Part shown: positions 1 to 7,733 of the stretch, in pieces
How the letters are laid out: every line of letters starts with the position of its first letter
Position numbering within the stretch: the first letter of the stretch is position 1
DNA from: Streptomyces sp. NRRL S-37
GTDB taxonomy: Bacteria > Actinomycetota > Actinomycetes > Streptomycetales > Streptomycetaceae
Direction of reading: 5' to 3'
NCBI RefSeq assembly: GCF_000721605.1
Contig: NZ_JOIZ01000038.1
Location: 1-36,618, forward strand
Length of the DNA: 36,618 nt
The notes under the pieces: model-generated
The model's database searches: none
Told to the model about the DNA's origin: nothing
What the model saw: only the letters and a program-made list of their open reading frames with translations
Made by a program: the position numbers and the translations under genes

Positions 1-161
1 CGCGATCACCCGCCCCTCCCAGGCCCGAAGACACCCGCCGTCACACCCAACGACCACCACCGGGAAAGGACACCCATACGAGACAAGAATTCCCGTTCCT
101 CGACGCCAGGCCCCTCCGCCAGCAGCCGGACCCTCACTCATGCGCACCAGAACTCACCCAT

Positions 162-1028
162 GTGCTGTCACCCGGCACCAGCTCACAACCCCACGGCATG
201 GCCCCGGTCATCGCGTCCGAGGGCGCGCCGCTCACACTGACGGGGGTGGCCACCGTGGTCGACCCGGCCCTCGTCCTGCCGTACCTGTCCGACGGTGACG
301 ACCTCGTCGACGTGGGCCTCGCCGCCGCCCCGGCCGACCGGCGCACGGTCGCGGACACCTTCGCCCGGCAACTGGAGTACCCCACGGTGATCGCCGTCGT
401 CGAGGACGGCGAGGTCGCCGACGACGGCGACCGCGCGCTGCTCGCCCAGCTCACGCCCGGTGCGCGCAAGGTGCCCGCGGGAAGCGGGGCCCTGGGCGCC
501 GCCCTGCTGGCGGGCTTCGACGCCGAAGCGGCCACCGCCCGCGTGCATCCCGCGTGCGCGCTGCTGCCGCAGGAACGCGACGAGCACGGGGTGAGCACCT
601 TCGTCTGGCGACGTGAGCGGCCCTTCCACCCGCAGCGTCTCTACGCGGCGCTGGCGGACCTGACCTGCGCCGCCGCGCGCAGCCGTGGGCGGTTCTGGCT
701 GGCGGACCGCCCCGACACCCTGCTCTCCTGGGACGCCGCGGGCGGTGCGCTGTGCGTGGAGTCGGCCGGCCCCTGGCTGGCCGCCCTGCCCGACGCCGCC
801 TGGGAGATGGTGCCCGCCGAACGCCGCGTCGCCGCCTCGGTGGACTGGCACCCGGAGCACGGTGACCGCGGCCAGTACCTCACCTTCACCGCGCCCGGCC
901 TGGACCGCGACAACCTGCACGCCCTCCTCGACTCGTGCCTGCTCACCGATGAGGAGTACGCGGAGGGCAGGAGCCGTTGGGAACAGTTTCCGCACGTGTT
1001 CGACGACTTGCTCGACCCGGTGACCTGA
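162..1028 (+). CDS. CobW-type zinc GTPase, N-terminally truncated (possible pseudogene)
   Basis: The protein matches the middle and C-terminal part of the CobW/COG0523 metallochaperone GTPases that sit beside zinc-independent ribosomal protein genes in Streptomyces. From about residue 13 (MAPVIAS, then [19 protein letters not shown]) to the end it follows the family. The N-terminal P-loop (GxxGxGKT) and CxCC metal motif, normally in the first 100 residues, are absent. The upstream 160 bases stay open in frame but do not encode the missing domain, and no ribosome-binding site precedes the GTG at 162; an internal ATG lies at 198. Without a P-loop the product cannot work as a GTPase, so I read it as a decayed gene still expressed or carried with rpsR 47 bases downstream. 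The alternative is a shorter stand-alone C-terminal protein. Family assignment is firm; functional status is uncertain. Confidence 0.6.
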   Translation: MLSPGTSSQPHGMAPVIASEGAPLTLTGVATVVDPALVLPYLSDGDDLVDVGLAAAPADRRTVADTFARQLEYPTVIAVVEDGEVADDGDRALLAQLTPGARKVPAGSGALGAALLAGFDAEAATARVHPACALLPQERDEHGVSTFVWRRERPFHPQRLYAALADLTCAAARSRGRFWLADRPDTLLSWDAAGGALCVESAGPWLAALPDAAWEMVPAERRVAASVDWHPEHGDRGQYLTFTAPGLDRDNLHALLDSCLLTDEEYAEGRSRWEQFPHVFDDLLDPVT

Positions 1029-1075
1029 AGCCGCCTACGCACCGCACGGTGTGCGAAGAAAGGAACGACCCCGCC

Positions 1076-1318
1076 ATGCCCCGACGCACGAGCACCGACC
1101 GGCGCACCGCGAAACGCGCCAACCCGCTGGACACCGCCGGCATCACCTACGTCGACTACAAGGACACCGATCTGCTGCGCAGGTTCATCTCCGACCGGGG
1201 GAAGATCCGCAGCCGCCGGGTGACCCATGTGACACGCCGGCAGCAGCGGCAGATAGCACGGGCCGTCAAGAACGCGCGCGAGATGGCCCTGCTTCCGTAC
1301 GGTTCCCGACAGAGCTGA
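1076..1318 (+). CDS. rpsR: Small ribosomal subunit protein bS18, cysteine-free (C-) paralogue
   Basis: An 80-residue bS18 protein; the core [22 protein letters not shown], which contacts 16S rRNA in the 30S platform, is followed by the basic [19 protein letters not shown] helix typical of the family. It has no cysteine, whereas zinc-binding bS18 copies carry CxxC pairs, so this is the zinc-independent paralogue made when zinc is scarce. The ATG at 1076 is preceded by a GAAAGGA ribosome-binding site at a good distance. An upstream in-frame extension to 977 overlaps the CobW gene and is not needed. No Zur box is visible directly upstream, so it may be read through from a promoter left of the window. 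Confidence 0.93.
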   Translation: MPRRTSTDRRTAKRANPLDTAGITYVDYKDTDLLRRFISDRGKIRSRRVTHVTRRQQRQIARAVKNAREMALLPYGSRQS

Positions 1319-1332
1319 ACCCTGCCACCGAA

Positions 1333-1369
1333 CGGTGTTCGTCCCGCCCACCGGGCGGGACGAACACCG
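1333..1369. terminator. Strong hairpin between convergent rpsR and zur
   Basis: A perfect 17-base-pair inverted repeat (1333-1349 with 1353-1369) with a 3-base loop lies 15 bases after the rpsR stop. It is the likely terminator for rpsR and may also stop transcripts coming from zur on the other strand. Confidence 0.75.
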
Positions 1370-1380
1370 CTTTGGCGGGC

Positions 1381-1422
1381 GGTGCGGCCGGGCGGACGGC
1401 CGTGCCGTCCGCCCGGCGCACC
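1381..1422. terminator. Second strong hairpin, tandem with the first
   Basis: Arms 1381-1400 and 1404-1422 pair over 19 bases with a single bulged G at 1387 and a 3-base loop. It starts 12 bases after the first hairpin. Together they form a tandem terminator between the converging transcripts; the 1423-1528 remainder of the gap holds nothing I recognise. Confidence 0.6.
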
Positions 1423-1528
1423 ACTCGCGCCGAACGGCGGTCGGTGACGCGATGATGCCCGGCCGGGGCACGGTGCTCCAGTGGTGGCCCCGACAGCAGG
1501 ACCGTGACCGGGTAACCGGCTCCGCGGA

Positions 1529-1999
1529 TCACGCGTCCGTGCACCGGCCGGTCATGAGCCTGTTCGTCGATGCGCCGGCCCCGGGCCGGCAACCGTCGCA
1601 CACACCCGTGAGTTCGACGGTGCGGTGCACCGCGTGGAGCCTGATGTCGCGTGCGATCCTCGCCACCCACTCCTCGACCTCCCCGGAGTCGACGGCCAGG
1701 CCGAGGCCGCACACCCGGCAGACGAGGTAGTGGCGGTGGCCGTCGTCCGGCCTGGTCCGGTAGAAACGCTCGCCGCCGCTGTCGCGCACCACGTCGACGC
1801 GCCCGGCCGCCTCCAGCAACCGGAGCGTGCGGTAGACGGTGGTCAGCCCCACCGCCGTGCCGTCCGCGGCCGGAGCCGCGTGCAGGCTCTGCGCCGAGAC
1901 GAAGCCGTCGCGGTCGCGCAGGGCTTCCAGGACCGCGGCTCGCCGCGGGGTGGTGCGCCGCTCGCCGTTCCGTACACGAGTCCGCCTTCCGTCGCTCAT
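1529..1999 (-). CDS. zur: Zur-like Fur-family regulator with an altered metal site
   Basis: A 156-residue Fur-family repressor. The winged-helix domain (residues 15-75) includes GLTTVYRTLRLLE, the family's DNA-recognition helix. The dimer domain carries the structural zinc site C94-x2-C97 and C134-x2-C137. Compared with S. coelicolor Zur as I remember it, the M-site ligands C79, H85 and H87 correspond to Arg, Arg and Tyr here, while H84 and H86 of the D-site are kept as H88 and H90. Zinc sensing may therefore differ from the housekeeping Zur. The ATG at 1999 starts where homology begins; its ribosome-binding site is weak, and a GTG at 2068 is an alternative start. Its place inside a zinc-sparing and zinc-uptake cluster supports a zinc role. 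It lies 90 bases downstream of rpmF on the same strand and is probably co-transcribed, so it would be under the Zur box at 2321. Confidence 0.85.
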   Translation of the reverse strand: MSDGRRTRVRNGERRTTPRRAAVLEALRDRDGFVSAQSLHAAPAADGTAVGLTTVYRTLRLLEAAGRVDVVRDSGGERFYRTRPDDGHRHYLVCRVCGLGLAVDSGEVEEWVARIARDIRLHAVHRTVELTGVCDGCRPGAGASTNRLMTGRCTDA

Positions 2000-2089
2000 G
2001 GGTGCCGTCCGGGCACCGCCGGAGCGGGCACGGACGGCACCGCGCCCGGACCGGCGAGGGTCGCGCACAGGCCCGGACGGGCGCCGGTC

Positions 2090-2260
2090 TCAGTCCTCCG
2101 GACGCAACAGGCCCCGCCGGTAGGCGGGTACGAGGTGCTGCGGCACCCGGTGGGTCACGCCGTCCACCGTGACGGGCACCAGGTTCGGGGTGCTCGCCTT
2201 CCACTGGGCGCGGCGGTGGCGGGTGTTGCTGCGGGACATCTTGCGCTTGGGCACGGCCAT
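2090..2260 (-). CDS. rpmF: Large ribosomal subunit protein bL32, cysteine-free (C-) paralogue
   Basis: A 56-residue bL32. [21 protein letters not shown] is the conserved rRNA-binding start, and [16 protein letters not shown] replaces the zinc-ribbon part. The four cysteines of zinc-binding bL32 are all missing, making this the zinc-sparing paralogue. The ATG at 2260 has an AGAGGA ribosome-binding site nine bases upstream. A Zur box lies about 60 bases upstream of the start, giving a simple explanation for induction during zinc starvation. zur follows on the same strand. Confidence 0.94.
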   Translation of the reverse strand: MAVPKRKMSRSNTRHRRAQWKASTPNLVPVTVDGVTHRVPQHLVPAYRRGLLRPED

Positions 2261-2320
2261 GGGGGGTTCCTCTCGGTCCGGTCGGTCCGGAACGTTCGTA
2301 CGGGAGACGTCGTCAGTATA

Positions 2321-2335
2321 TGACAACGGTTTTCA
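2321..2335. promoter_or_regulatory. Zur box upstream of rpmF-zur
   Basis: TGACAACGGTTTTCA is a near-perfect 7-1-7 palindrome that fits the actinobacterial Zur consensus (TGAAAATGATTTTCA). It lies 60 bases upstream of the rpmF start and 28 bases past the aztA stop, so it most likely controls the rpmF-zur unit. Confidence 0.8.
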
Positions 2336-2362
2336 TGTGCGATGAGTGTCGGAATGCGCGCA

Positions 2363-3115
2363 TCAGGCGGTTCCGCCCGGTCGCCAGGCGCCGGCGAGCG
2401 TCGACGGGACGAGGATCCGGTCGGGGTGCCCCTGTCCCGTCAAGCGCCCCTCGCGCAGCAGGAGGCAGGCGTCGGCCGCGCGGGCGGCGTCCAGGTCGTG
2501 GGTGGCGTGGACGACGGTCACGCCGTCGGCGGCCAGTTCCGTCAGCAGTGCCGCGATGCGCTCCCTGGCCTCGGGGTCGAGCCCGGTGGTCGGCTCGTCG
2601 AGCAGGAGCAGGTCCGACTCCTGGGCGAGCCCCTGGGCGATGAGGGCGCGCTGCCGCTGTCCGCCGGACAGGTCCCCGAGCTGACGGGTGGCCAGATCGG
2701 CGATGCCCATGCGGTCCATGGCCGTGTCCACGGTGGCGCGGTCCCGCCGGGTCAGCCGGCGCCACGGGCCGCGTTCGCCCCAGCGTCCCATCTCCACGGT
2801 CTGCCGGACCGTCAACGGCAGTGCGTCACCGACCGCGCCGCGCTGGGGGACGAACGCCGGGGGCCGGCTGCCGGTGTGGTGCAGCTCGCCCGCTGTGGGC
2901 CGGATCACTCCGGCCAGGACACCGAGCAGGGTGGACTTCCCGCTGCCGTTCGGGCCGACGAGTGCGGTGGTGGCCAACGCCGGTATCGCGCCGGTGAGTT
3001 GATGAAGCACCGGATGGCCGGTGTAGCCCGCGGACAGCTCGGTGAAGCGGACGCGGAACGTCGTGTCCTCGGGAGCTGCGGAGAGGAGATCGGATTTTTT
3101 GAACATGATTTTCAT
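2363..3115 (-). CDS. aztA: Zinc ABC transporter ATP-binding protein AztA
   Basis: The cytoplasmic ATPase of a zinc importer. All ABC motifs are present: Walker A GPNGSGKST (54-62), Q-loop Q91, signature LSGGQ (149-153), Walker B LLLLDEP (169-175) with catalytic E174, and H-loop H206. The 250 residues fit the AztA/ZnuC size. It is divergent from aztB, with only 14 bases between the outermost starts. The ATG at 3115 lies inside the Zur box and there is no ribosome-binding site. A second ATG at 3106 comes exactly 7 bases after a TACAAT -10 hexamer, so a leaderless message starting at residue 4 is likely. Manganese is a possible alternative substrate, but the zinc-starvation neighbours make zinc the best call. 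Confidence 0.92.
   Translation of the reverse strand: MKIMFKKSDLLSAAPEDTTFRVRFTELSAGYTGHPVLHQLTGAIPALATTALVGPNGSGKSTLLGVLAGVIRPTAGELHHTGSRPPAFVPQRGAVGDALPLTVRQTVEMGRWGERGPWRRLTRRDRATVDTAMDRMGIADLATRQLGDLSGGQRQRALIAQGLAQESDLLLLDEPTTGLDPEARERIAALLTELAADGVTVVHATHDLDAARAADACLLLREGRLTGQGHPDRILVPSTLAGAWRPGGTA
3100..3114. promoter_or_regulatory. Zur box between divergent aztA and aztB
   Basis: TGAACATGATTTTCA matches the Streptomyces Zur consensus at all but one position, with seven-base arms and a central G. It covers the predicted start of the aztA message and the -35/-10 spacer of the aztB promoter, so one bound Zur dimer could shut both directions. Confidence 0.88.
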
Positions 3116-3119
3116 TGTA
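3114..3119 (-). promoter_or_regulatory. Putative -10 hexamer for leaderless aztA
   Basis: On the minus strand these bases read TACAAT, a good -10 element, followed after 7 bases by the ATG at 3106. That spacing puts the transcription start at the A of the ATG. The call rests on sequence only; no -35 element is convincing. Confidence 0.45.
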
Positions 3120-3123
3120 GTGT
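3118..3123 (+). promoter_or_regulatory. Putative -10 hexamer for leaderless aztB
   Basis: TAGTGT lies 6 bases before the aztB ATG at 3130, which leaves no room for a ribosome-binding site and places the transcription start at or next to the ATG. It overlaps the opposing aztA -10 by two bases. The -35 region would fall in the T-tract at 3095-3100. Confidence 0.45.
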
Positions 3124-3129
3124 GCTCGC

Positions 3130-3984
3130 ATGGAGTGGTTGACAGCCCCTTTCGAGGCGACCTTCGTGCAACGCGCCTTGTGGGGCGGGATTCTGGTGTC
3201 GGCGATCTGCGCCCTGGCGGGCACCTGGGTGGTGCTGAGAGGCATGGCCTTCCTCGGTGACGCCATGTCGCACGGGCTGCTGCCCGGAGTGGCGCTCGCC
3301 GCGCTGCTGGGTGGCAATCCGATGGTGGGGGCGCTGCTGAGCGCGGCGGTCATGACGGCTGGTGTCACCGCCCTCGGCCGCACCCCGAAGCTGTCCCAGG
3401 ACACCGGTATCGGGCTGCTGTTCGTGGGAATGCTGTCGCTCGGCGTCATCATCGTGTCGCGGTCGCAGTCCTTCGCGGTGGACCTGACCGGCTTCCTCTT
3501 CGGCGACGTCCTCGCCGTGCGCGAACAGGACCTGGCGTTGCTGGGCACGGCCCTCGTGCTGGCCCTGGCCGTCTCGGTCCTCGGCCACCGCGCCTTCCTG
3601 GCCCTGGCGTTCGACCCGCGCAAGGCCCGCACCCTCGGGCTGCGTCCGCGCCTGGCCCACGCGGTGCTGCTCGGCCTGCTGGCGCTGGCCATCGTCGCCT
3701 CCTTCCACATCGTGGGGACGCTGCTGGTGCTGGGCCTGCTCATCGCCCCGCCGGCGGCCGCGCTGCCCTGGGCACGCGGAGTACGGGGCGTGATGGTCCT
3801 CGCGGCACTGCTCGGCACGGCCGCCACCTTCTTCGGCCTGCTGCTGTCCTGGCACCTGGGCACCGCCGCCGGCGCGACCGTCTCCGCCCTGGCCGTGACC
3901 CTGTTCTTCCTCTCCCGCCTGGCGTCCGGCATCCGCCACCGCCGCACCCACCCGGCCGGCATCCGTCCGCCGGCGACCGACTGA
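3130..3984 (+). CDS. aztB: Zinc ABC transporter permease AztB
   Basis: A 284-residue integral membrane permease of the ABC-3 (ZnuB/AztB) family. The N-terminus has the family motifs VQRALWGGILVSAICALAG and LGDAMSHGLLPGVALA, and hydrophobic stretches recur through the protein (roughly residues 18-36, 55-78, 95-110, 134-150, 172-210 and 222-262), enough for seven or eight helices. It would form the zinc channel with AztA and receive metal from AztC. There is no ribosome-binding site before the ATG at 3130, consistent with a leaderless start. The AztD-like gene follows after 17 bases, so aztB heads an operon of transporter and chaperone genes. Confidence 0.92.
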   Translation: MEWLTAPFEATFVQRALWGGILVSAICALAGTWVVLRGMAFLGDAMSHGLLPGVALAALLGGNPMVGALLSAAVMTAGVTALGRTPKLSQDTGIGLLFVGMLSLGVIIVSRSQSFAVDLTGFLFGDVLAVREQDLALLGTALVLALAVSVLGHRAFLALAFDPRKARTLGLRPRLAHAVLLGLLALAIVASFHIVGTLLVLGLLIAPPAAALPWARGVRGVMVLAALLGTAATFFGLLLSWHLGTAAGATVSALAVTLFFLSRLASGIRHRRTHPAGIRPPATD

Positions 3985-4001
3985 GAAAGACCTGAGAGGC
4001 G

Positions 4002-5252
4002 ATGTCCTTGTCCGTCCGAAGAAACGTCACTGCCGGGGCGCCGGCCGCACTCGTCGCCCTCGCGCTGCTCACCGCGGGCTGCACCGGGCAGGACGACGAC
4101 ACGCCCTCCCCAAAAGGGAGTTACACGGCGTCCGCCACCCCGCACGGATACGTCGAAGGAGCACAGGAGGCGGCCGAGCAGCAGTCACGGCTGGTGCTCA
4201 ACGACCCGGTCACCGGAGACACCCGGACACTGGACCTGATCACCGGCAGAACGCACGAGACGTCCCGGACGACGGGCACCACGGACCTCACCACGGACGG
4301 CCGGTTCGGCTACCTCCCCACCGAGGACGGCACCCGCGTCCTCGACGCCGGCGCCTGGACGGTGGACCACGGCGACCACGTGCACTACTACCGCGCCGCG
4401 ATACGCGACGCCGGCAGGTTCCCGGCGGGCCCGGGCGCGCGGGTGCGCGGCGACGCGGCCGTCATCGCGGTGACCGGTGAGGACGGCCGGGCCACGGTGT
4501 ACCACCGGGCCGACCTGGAGAAGGGCCGCGTCGGCACCCCCCGCACGCTCCCCGGAACCCACGCCGGGGCGGTGGTGCCGTACGCGGAACACCTGCTGAC
4601 CCTCACCCGCGACGGGAAGAACGGCCCACCGGAGGTCGCGGTGTACGACCGTGCGGGCGGGCACGTGACGTCCCCGGACGCCACCTGCGAGGACCCGGCG
4701 GGCGACGCCGTCACCCGGCGCGGCGCCGTCTTCGGCTGCGCCGACGGCGCCCTGCTGGTCCGCGAGGACGACGGCGACTTCACGGCCGAGAGGATCCCGT
4801 TCCCCCGCGGCCTGCCCGCGGGGGAACGGGCGTCGTCCTTCCGCCACCGCGCGGGCAGCGACACCCTCACCGCACCGGCCGGGGACCGGGCCGTGTGGGT
4901 GCTGGACGTCACCGAACGCACATGGACCCGCGTGGAGACCGGCCCGGTCGTCGCCGCCAACACCGCCGGAGAGGGCTCCCCGCTGCTCGTCCTGGAGACC
5001 GACGGGGCACTGCACGGCTACGACATCGCCACCGGCGAGCCGGTCGCCCGGACCGCGCGGCTCCTCACCGGAGACCCGCGGGCGGGCACCGGCGGACGCG
5101 GACCCGTGATCGAGGTCGACCGCAGCCGCGCCTACCTCAACGACCCGGAAGGCAGCCGCGTGCACGAGATCGACTACAACGACGGCCTGCGCGTCGCCCG
5201 CACCTTCGACCTGGACATGAAGCCGGCGCTGATGGTGGAGACCGGACGATGA
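4002..5252 (+). CDS. AztD-like zinc-chaperone paralogue, lipoprotein
   Basis: A 416-residue predicted surface lipoprotein: a positively charged start, a hydrophobic core and a lipobox-like LTAGC ending at C27. The rest looks like a seven-blade beta-propeller built of repeating beta stretches and resembles the zinc chaperone AztD encoded at 6327. A cysteine pair at C229 and C246, the second in GCADGALL, matches the disulfide pair of AztD, but the CPGxHGE motif around the first cysteine is changed to CEDPAGD. It has its own histidine cluster, H123-x2-H126-x-H128, which could bind zinc. It lies between aztB and aztC and overlaps aztC by 4 bases (ATGA), so the two are translationally coupled. I infer delivery of zinc to AztC; the altered motif suggests a different affinity or partner. 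Confidence 0.75.
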   Translation: MSLSVRRNVTAGAPAALVALALLTAGCTGQDDDTPSPKGSYTASATPHGYVEGAQEAAEQQSRLVLNDPVTGDTRTLDLITGRTHETSRTTGTTDLTTDGRFGYLPTEDGTRVLDAGAWTVDHGDHVHYYRAAIRDAGRFPAGPGARVRGDAAVIAVTGEDGRATVYHRADLEKGRVGTPRTLPGTHAGAVVPYAEHLLTLTRDGKNGPPEVAVYDRAGGHVTSPDATCEDPAGDAVTRRGAVFGCADGALLVREDDGDFTAERIPFPRGLPAGERASSFRHRAGSDTLTAPAGDRAVWVLDVTERTWTRVETGPVVAANTAGEGSPLLVLETDGALHGYDIATGEPVARTARLLTGDPRAGTGGRGPVIEVDRSRAYLNDPEGSRVHEIDYNDGLRVARTFDLDMKPALMVETGR

Positions 5253-6208
5253 CGACACCGAGACGAACCGTTCTGCGGCTGCGCCGCCTCCTGGCGGCCC
5301 TGATCACCCTCGTCTGCGCGAGTACGGCCACCGCCTGCGTGAGCGGCGACGACCGGCCCCGGGTCGTGGTGACGACCGACATCCTCGGCGACGTCACCCG
5401 CGAGATCGTCGGCGACCAGGCCGACGTCACCGTCCTGATGAAGCCCGGTGCCGACCCGCACTCCTTCGGCCTGTCGGCCGTGCAGGCCGCCGAACTGGAA
5501 CACGCCGACCTGGTCGTCTTCAACGGCCTGGGCCTGGAGGAGAACGTACTGCGGCACGTGGAGGCCGCCCGCGAATCCGGCGTCTCCACCTTCGAGGCCG
5601 GCCGGGCGGTCGACCCGCTCACCTTCCGGAAACAGGCCGACGGAGGCCCCGAGGAAGAGGCCGGACAGCCCGACCCGCACTTCTGGACCGACCCCGACCG
5701 CGTACGCAGGGCCGCCGGCCTGATCGCCGGCCAGGTGATCGAGCACGTGGACGGCGTCGACGAGGAGGCGGTCCGGGACAACGCCGAACGCTACGACGCC
5801 CAACTCGCCCGCCTCACCACCTGGATGGAGAAGTCCTTCGACGGCATACCCGAGAACCGGCGCGCCTTGGTGACCAACCACCACGTCTTCGGCTACCTCG
5901 CCGACCGCTTCGGCTTCCGGGTGATCGGCGCGGTCATCCCCAGCGGCACCACCCTGGCCTCACCCAGCTCCTCCGACCTGCGCTCGCTCACCGAGGCCAT
6001 GCGCGAGGCGGGCGTGCGCACCGTCTTCGCCGACTCCTCCCGGCCCACCCGCCTGGCCGAGGTCCTGCGCACGGAACTCGGCGGCGGGGTACGCGTCGTC
6101 GAGCTCCACTCCGAGTCGCTGACCGGGAAGGGCGGAGGCGCCGACACCTACCTGCGGATGATGCGCGCCAACACCGAGGCCATGACCGACGGCCTGACCA
6201 CCGGCTGA
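5249..6208 (+). CDS. aztC: Zinc ABC transporter substrate-binding protein AztC
   Basis: A 319-residue cluster A-I (ZnuA-like) metal-binding protein, exported by an N-terminal signal (hydrophobic residues 13-28) with a weak lipobox ending at C30. Likely zinc ligands are H71 (in DPHSFG), H144 (in DPHFWTDP) and H211 (in NHHVFGYLADRFG). The usual fourth acidic ligand appears to be E289 rather than Asp. The flexible His-rich loop of ZnuA is replaced by an acidic stretch (131-142) without histidines, as expected for AztC, which obtains zinc from AztD. The start is set by ATGA overlap with the previous gene; no longer start is needed although the frame stays open upstream. Confidence 0.92.
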   Translation: MTTPRRTVLRLRRLLAALITLVCASTATACVSGDDRPRVVVTTDILGDVTREIVGDQADVTVLMKPGADPHSFGLSAVQAAELEHADLVVFNGLGLEENVLRHVEAARESGVSTFEAGRAVDPLTFRKQADGGPEEEAGQPDPHFWTDPDRVRRAAGLIAGQVIEHVDGVDEEAVRDNAERYDAQLARLTTWMEKSFDGIPENRRALVTNHHVFGYLADRFGFRVIGAVIPSGTTLASPSSSDLRSLTEAMREAGVRTVFADSSRPTRLAEVLRTELGGGVRVVELHSESLTGKGGGADTYLRMMRANTEAMTDGLTTG

Positions 6209-6217
6209 ACCCGCGCC

Positions 6218-6238
6218 GTCGTGCCGGACCGGCACGAC
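6218..6238 (+). terminator. Hairpin between aztC and aztD
   Basis: GTCGTGCCGG and CCGGCACGAC pair perfectly around a single A, ten bases after the aztC stop. It may partly terminate the operon so that aztD is expressed at a different level, or protect the 3' end of the upstream message. Confidence 0.5.
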
Positions 6239-6326
6239 CGGCCGGCACCACCCGCCACGCACTACCCATCACTCACCACCCACCACACAGACGCCGCGCC
6301 CGTGCGGCCGGAAGGAAACACACACA

Positions 6327-7532
6327 GTGAACACGTCGATACGCAACAGAGCCGTCTCTGCTACGGCCCTCGCCCTCGCGGTGTCCGCGGTCCTGACCGC
6401 CTGCGGGGGAGGGGACGGCACCTCGTCCGACACGAAGGCGGCGAAGGCGACGCCCCGCACCGCACCCGCCGGCGACGTCAGGGACCCGCTGGTCGCCACC
6501 TTCGACGGGGGCCTGTACATCCTGGACGGCGAGAACCTCGAACTCACCAGAACCATCGAGCTGCCCGGCTTCAACCGGGTCAACCCCGCCGGAGACGACG
6601 ACCACGTCATCGTCTCCACCGACACGGGCTTCCGCGTCCTCGACGCCACCGGCCGGACCCTCACCGGCATCACCTACGAGGGAGCCAAGCCCGGACACGT
6701 CGTACGGCACGCCGGCAGGACGGTGCTCTTCACCGACGGCACCGGGGAGGTCAACGTCTTCGACCCCGCCGGCCTGAGCAGCGGCAGGAAACCGCAAGGA
6801 CGCACCTACACCTCCGCCGAGGCGCACCACGGCGTCGCCATCGAACTGAGCAACGGCGAACTCCTCACCACCCTCGGCACCGAGGAGAAGCGCACCGGCG
6901 CCCTCGTCCTCGACAAGAACGACAAGGAGATCGCACGCAACGAGAACTGCCCCGGCGTCCACGGTGAGGCCGCGGCCCAGGGCGAGGCCGTCGCCGTCGG
7001 CTGCGAGGACGGCGTCCTGATCTACAAGGACGGCGAGTTCACCAAGGTCGACGCCCCCGACGACTACGGCCGCATCGGCAACCAGGCGGGCAGCGACGCC
7101 TCCCCGGTCCTCCTGGGCGACTACAAGACCGACCCGGACGCCGAGCTGGAACGGCCGACCCGCGTCTCCCTCATCGACACCCGGACCGCGAAGCTGCGCC
7201 TGGTCGACCTCGGCACCAGCTACTCCTTCCGCTCGCTCGGACGCGGACCGCACGGCGAGGCCCTCGTCCTCGGCACGAACGGCACCCTCCACGTCATCGA
7301 CCCCGAGACCGGCGAGGTGGAGAAGGAGATCCCCGTCGTCGACGCTTGGCGGGAACCCCTCGACTGGCAGCAGCCCCGGCCCACCCTCTTCGTCCGCGAC
7401 CACACCGCGTACGTCTCCGAACCGGGCAAGCGGGGGCTCCACGCGGTCGACATCGAGACCGGCGAGAAACTGGCGTCGGTGACCCTGCCGAAGAGCACGA
7501 ACGAACTCTCCGGCGTCACCGCCGGCCACTGA
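6327..7532 (+). CDS. aztD: Zinc metallochaperone AztD, lipoprotein
   Basis: A 401-residue beta-propeller protein with an LTAC lipobox ending at C26, so membrane-anchored outside the cell. It carries the AztD hallmark CPGVHGE (C208, H212, E214) and a second cysteine in VGCEDG (C226), which would form the family disulfide. Further candidate zinc ligands are H124, H128, H167 and H168. In Paracoccus AztD hands zinc directly to AztC; that role is inferred here from the conserved motifs and position. The GTG at 6327 follows a strong GGAAGGA ribosome-binding site. It is 118 bases from aztC with a hairpin between, so it may be partly independent of the operon. A good terminator follows. Confidence 0.88.
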   Translation: MNTSIRNRAVSATALALAVSAVLTACGGGDGTSSDTKAAKATPRTAPAGDVRDPLVATFDGGLYILDGENLELTRTIELPGFNRVNPAGDDDHVIVSTDTGFRVLDATGRTLTGITYEGAKPGHVVRHAGRTVLFTDGTGEVNVFDPAGLSSGRKPQGRTYTSAEAHHGVAIELSNGELLTTLGTEEKRTGALVLDKNDKEIARNENCPGVHGEAAAQGEAVAVGCEDGVLIYKDGEFTKVDAPDDYGRIGNQAGSDASPVLLGDYKTDPDAELERPTRVSLIDTRTAKLRLVDLGTSYSFRSLGRGPHGEALVLGTNGTLHVIDPETGEVEKEIPVVDAWREPLDWQQPRPTLFVRDHTAYVSEPGKRGLHAVDIETGEKLASVTLPKSTNELSGVTAGH

Positions 7533-7552
7533 CGGCCGGTTCGGCAGGACGA

Positions 7553-7595
7553 GGCGCCCCGGCCCGCCGGCCCGATCCGGCACGGCCGGGGCGCC
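7553..7595 (+). terminator. Terminator after aztD
   Basis: Perfect 12-base arms, GGCGCCCCGGCC (7553-7564) and its complement (7584-7595), enclose a 19-base loop 20 bases past the aztD stop. No T-tract follows, which is normal in Streptomyces. Confidence 0.6.
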
Positions 7596-7733
7596 GCTGC
7601 CGGCGGACGTCTTCCACCTTCCGGCGGGCCGCCCCGTCACTCACACGATCCGCCACGACGCCGCACACACCTCCGTCCCGTACCGCCGTTCAACCGCGGC
7701 CCGCCGCACCGGCCCCTGACTCACGGAACCCGG

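Noticed and set aside
2313..2765. Minus-strand frame overlapping the 3' half of aztA
   Set aside because: Arginine/proline-rich shadow of aztA in another frame.
3130..6208. Manganese rather than zinc importer
   Set aside because: AztD partner genes, Zur boxes and zinc-free ribosomal proteins all point to zinc; binding-protein ligands alone cannot separate the two.
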